Part shown: positions 62,430 through 64,000 of the stretch, piece by piece
Layout of the letters: the number at the start of each line of letters is the position of its first letter
How positions within the stretch are numbered: the first letter of the stretch is position 1
Source: Nocardia africana NBRC 100379
GTDB taxonomy: Bacteria; Actinomycetota; Actinomycetes; Mycobacteriales; Mycobacteriaceae
Direction: 5' to 3'
Assembly (NCBI RefSeq): GCF_001612635.1
Contig: NZ_BDAV01000004.1
Coordinates: forward strand, 62,001-126,000
Length of the DNA stretch: 64,000 nt
Program-made: the position numbers and the translations under genes
Notes under the pieces: generated by a model
Seen by the model: only the letters and a program-made list of their open reading frames with translations
Told to the model about the DNA's origin: nothing
Databases searched by the model: none

Positions 62430-62852
62430 TCAGGAATTCTCGCGGAGTTCGTAGTAGGGGTTGTACATCACCTTGGCGCCATCGCGTTCACCGATGCGGC
62501 CACGGACCAGGATACGGCGTCCCGATTCGACACCGGGTATGCGGCGCCTGCCGATCCACACCAGCGTCACCGCGTCGGTGCCGTCGAAGAATTCGGCCTC
62601 CACCGAGGCGCTGGCCGACTTCGGACAGGCCTCCACACTGCGCAATCGCCCCAGCATGGTGACCTCTTCGCCGCGTCGGCATTCCGCCGCCCTGCACGCG
62701 CCCGACGCTTCGGAGGTCTCCGCCAGCTCCTCCGCATCGAGTACGTCGAGATCGGCCGTCAGTCGACGCCCCAAACGCCGGAAATACCCGCTGTCGGGGC
62801 CTACCTTGCCCGCGGCACCGGAACCCGCCTTGTTTCCGCCTGTGAAAGGCAT
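62430..62852 (-). CDS. OB-fold nucleic-acid-binding protein (Rv2694c-like)
   Basis: 140 residues. An OB-fold is seen from about residue 60: RGEEVTMLGRLRSVEACPKS, VEAEFFDGTDAVTLVWIGRR, RRILVRGRIGERDGAKVMYN, PYYELREN. Similar proteins bind single-stranded nucleic acid and are often annotated DNA-binding. Starts the two-gene unit with DUF3159. Confidence 0.85.
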   Translation of the reverse strand: MPFTGGNKAGSGAAGKVGPDSGYFRRLGRRLTADLDVLDAEELAETSEASGACRAAECRRGEEVTMLGRLRSVEACPKSASASVEAEFFDGTDAVTLVWIGRRRIPGVESGRRILVRGRIGERDGAKVMYNPYYELRENS

Positions 62853-63118
62853 CTTGCAACACTTCCTGCACTACAGACGGCGTGGGTCACACGTCGTCGG
62901 TTTCCCACACGACCGGCTGATGGGCCGTACACCGCCACTGTAGATGCACCCGGACACCCGTGCCACGGGAGCCCGGCACCACCGTCACGGCGCTGACCGC
63001 ACCGTTTGCTGGGTTCCCCGCCGATCCGCGCGCGAACCCTCGGATTCGAGTGGTCGACAACACGTTTTCCGAACCTCGCGCGGCGGGCCCGCCCGGTCCA
63101 CCGGCTAGGCTGCCGCCC

Positions 63119-63847
63119 GTGTCAGAGCTATCCCGCTCCCGCGGTCCGCGCCCGGCCGTCGTCGTCGCCCTGCCGGGGACCGGATCCGATGCCGACTTCG
63201 CGCGACGCGCGTTCGAACCGGCTTGTGCCGCAATGGATCTGCCGTTCATCGCGGTGGAGCCGCAGCCGCGGGCCGTGGTCGCGAGCTGCCGGGCCGCGCT
63301 CGACGAGGCGGCACGCAGCGGGCCGGTGCTCGCCGCGGGGATCTCGCTGGGCGCCGCCATCGCGGTGGACTGGGCTGCCGCCCACCCGGAATCGGCGTTC
63401 GGGGTGGTCGCTGCCCTGCCGGCCTGGACCGGCTCCGACATCACGGGATGCCCGGCGGCGCTGAGCGCGGCGAGCACCGCGGCCCAGCTGCGCGCCGACG
63501 GCCTGGAGCCGGTGATCGAGCGGATGCGCGCGGGTAGTCCGGCCTGGCTGGGACGGGCGCTGACCCAGTCGTGGCGCACGCACTGGCCCGATCTGCCGGC
63601 GGCGCTCGAAGAGGCCGCGACCTATGCCTGGCCGGACACGGAATTACTTGCCGCCCTGCGCGTTCCGGCCACCGTCGTGGCGGCGGTCGACGATCCGGTG
63701 CACCCGCCGGCCATCGCCGAACAGTGGGCCCAGCTCATCCCGCGGGCGCGCCTGCACCGCATCACCCTCGACGAACTCGGCGCCGATCCGGGGATTCTCG
63801 GCGCTCGGGGCATCCCCGACCTGATCTCGCCCCGACTGCGCGCCTGA
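63119..63847 (+). CDS. Alpha/beta hydrolase (Rv2695-like)
   Basis: 242 residues from GTG 63119; the larger upstream frame has no ribosome site and is antisense-biased. AVVVALPGTGSDADFARRAF, then VLAAGISLGAAIAVDWAAAH with Ser in G-I-S-L-G, and TVVAAVDDPVHPPAIAEQWA (Asp). The His near RLHRITLDELG is plausible. Probably a hydrolase of small esters or acyl groups; role unknown. Convergent with the DUF3710 gene. Confidence 0.8.
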   Translation: MSELSRSRGPRPAVVVALPGTGSDADFARRAFEPACAAMDLPFIAVEPQPRAVVASCRAALDEAARSGPVLAAGISLGAAIAVDWAAAHPESAFGVVAALPAWTGSDITGCPAALSAASTAAQLRADGLEPVIERMRAGSPAWLGRALTQSWRTHWPDLPAALEEAATYAWPDTELLAALRVPATVVAAVDDPVHPPAIAEQWAQLIPRARLHRITLDELGADPGILGARGIPDLISPRLRA

Positions 63848-63853
63848 CGACGC

Positions 63854-63884
63854 CCGGGCGCCCGGCGGTCTCGCGGGCGCCCGG
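63854..63884. terminator. Strong hairpin between convergent genes at the right end
   Basis: CCGGGCGCCCG, nine-base loop, CGGGCGCCCGG: a perfect 11-bp GC stem between the hydrolase stop (63847) and the DUF3710 stop (63891). Most likely a bidirectional terminator. Confidence 0.75.
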
Positions 63885-63890
63885 AAGCGG

Positions 63891-64000
63891 TCAGTTGCGA
63901 CCGAGTTGCTGCATCGCCGAACCTTCGGCGCCGCGGCGCGGCCCCTGCTGTTCGGCCGTGACCACCGGGAAGGTACCCGTCGCGGCCGCCTCCGCGGCGG
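63891..64000 (-). CDS. DUF3710 protein, C-terminal end only (Rv2696c-like)
   Basis: The last 36 residues of a minus-strand gene continuing beyond the window: ATGTFPVVTAEQQGPRRGAE, then GSAMQQLGRN and stop. The alanine-rich tail and GSAMQQL end, and the position next to the Rv2695-like gene, point to the DUF3710 family. Too short for more. Confidence 0.6.
   Translation of the reverse strand, partial: AAEAAATGTFPVVTAEQQGPRRGAEGSAMQQLGRN

Noticed and set aside
1..64000. CRISPR array
   Set aside because: No regularly spaced short repeats found anywhere.

Overview
The window is high-GC actinobacterial DNA with GTG/TTG starts, a mycolata cell-wall gene (aftC-like) and a coproporphyrin-dependent haem block. 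Gene order from about 39.7 kb to the right end follows, from memory, Mycobacterium tuberculosis Rv2669-Rv2696c (GNAT, AFG1/ZapE ATPase, Rv2671-type reductase, Rv2672, aftC, msrB, hemQ, hemG, hemE, DUF3000, RNase D, dxs, TRAM methyltransferase, APC permease, two TrkA proteins, DUF3159, OB-fold, hydrolase, DUF3710). Nocardia or a close relative is the best guess; no rRNA is present to settle it.

The left half (1 to about 31.9 kb) is accessory DNA. It ends in a large serine recombinase whose last codons read into a tRNA-Val gene. It carries gene debris: a truncated RibD/DHFR-like gene beside an IS5-type transposase remnant, a PIG-L deacetylase broken by a stop and a frameshift, a frameshifted family 2 glycosyltransferase, and a second decayed copy of a helix-turn-helix gene end. 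It also has a partial PknK-like kinase, an LLM-class monooxygenase and a small secreted protein.

The most interesting block is 7-21 kb. It encodes a membrane protein with a TIR-like soluble domain, a TIR-TM-WD40 protein with a lipoprotein partner, and a tightly packed minus-strand operon: TIR (16.4-16.9 kb), a ThsB-like small TIR, a caspase-like protease, a SLOG-domain protein, a DUF6338 membrane protein and a small ORF. Divergent from it, 50 bp away, is a 1300-residue STAND NTPase with a TIR-like N-terminus. This looks like a TIR-signalling, caspase-executed antiphage or abortive-infection locus, related to Thoeris but with its own composition.

A second unusual block lies at 22.5-28.7 kb: two tiny ORFs, Nudix hydrolase, PfkB-like kinase (catalytic Asp replaced), cupin-like protein, radical SAM/SPASM enzyme and adenylate-kinase-like P-loop protein with a zinc LID, divergent from an XRE-TPR regulator with an N-terminal zinc ribbon. 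Its substrate is unknown.

At 32.4-32.7 kb are three plus-strand tRNAs (Gly, Cys, Val) with a terminator. From 32.8 to 39.7 kb come a SRPBCC protein, an ArsR-type regulator, two MFS transporters and two nuclease-like hypothetical proteins. From 39.7 kb onward the core chromosome is conserved: haem synthesis (hemE-hemG-hemQ), isoprenoid entry (dxs), potassium uptake (APC/KimA-like permease plus two TrkA regulators), arabinan synthesis and stress or repair functions.
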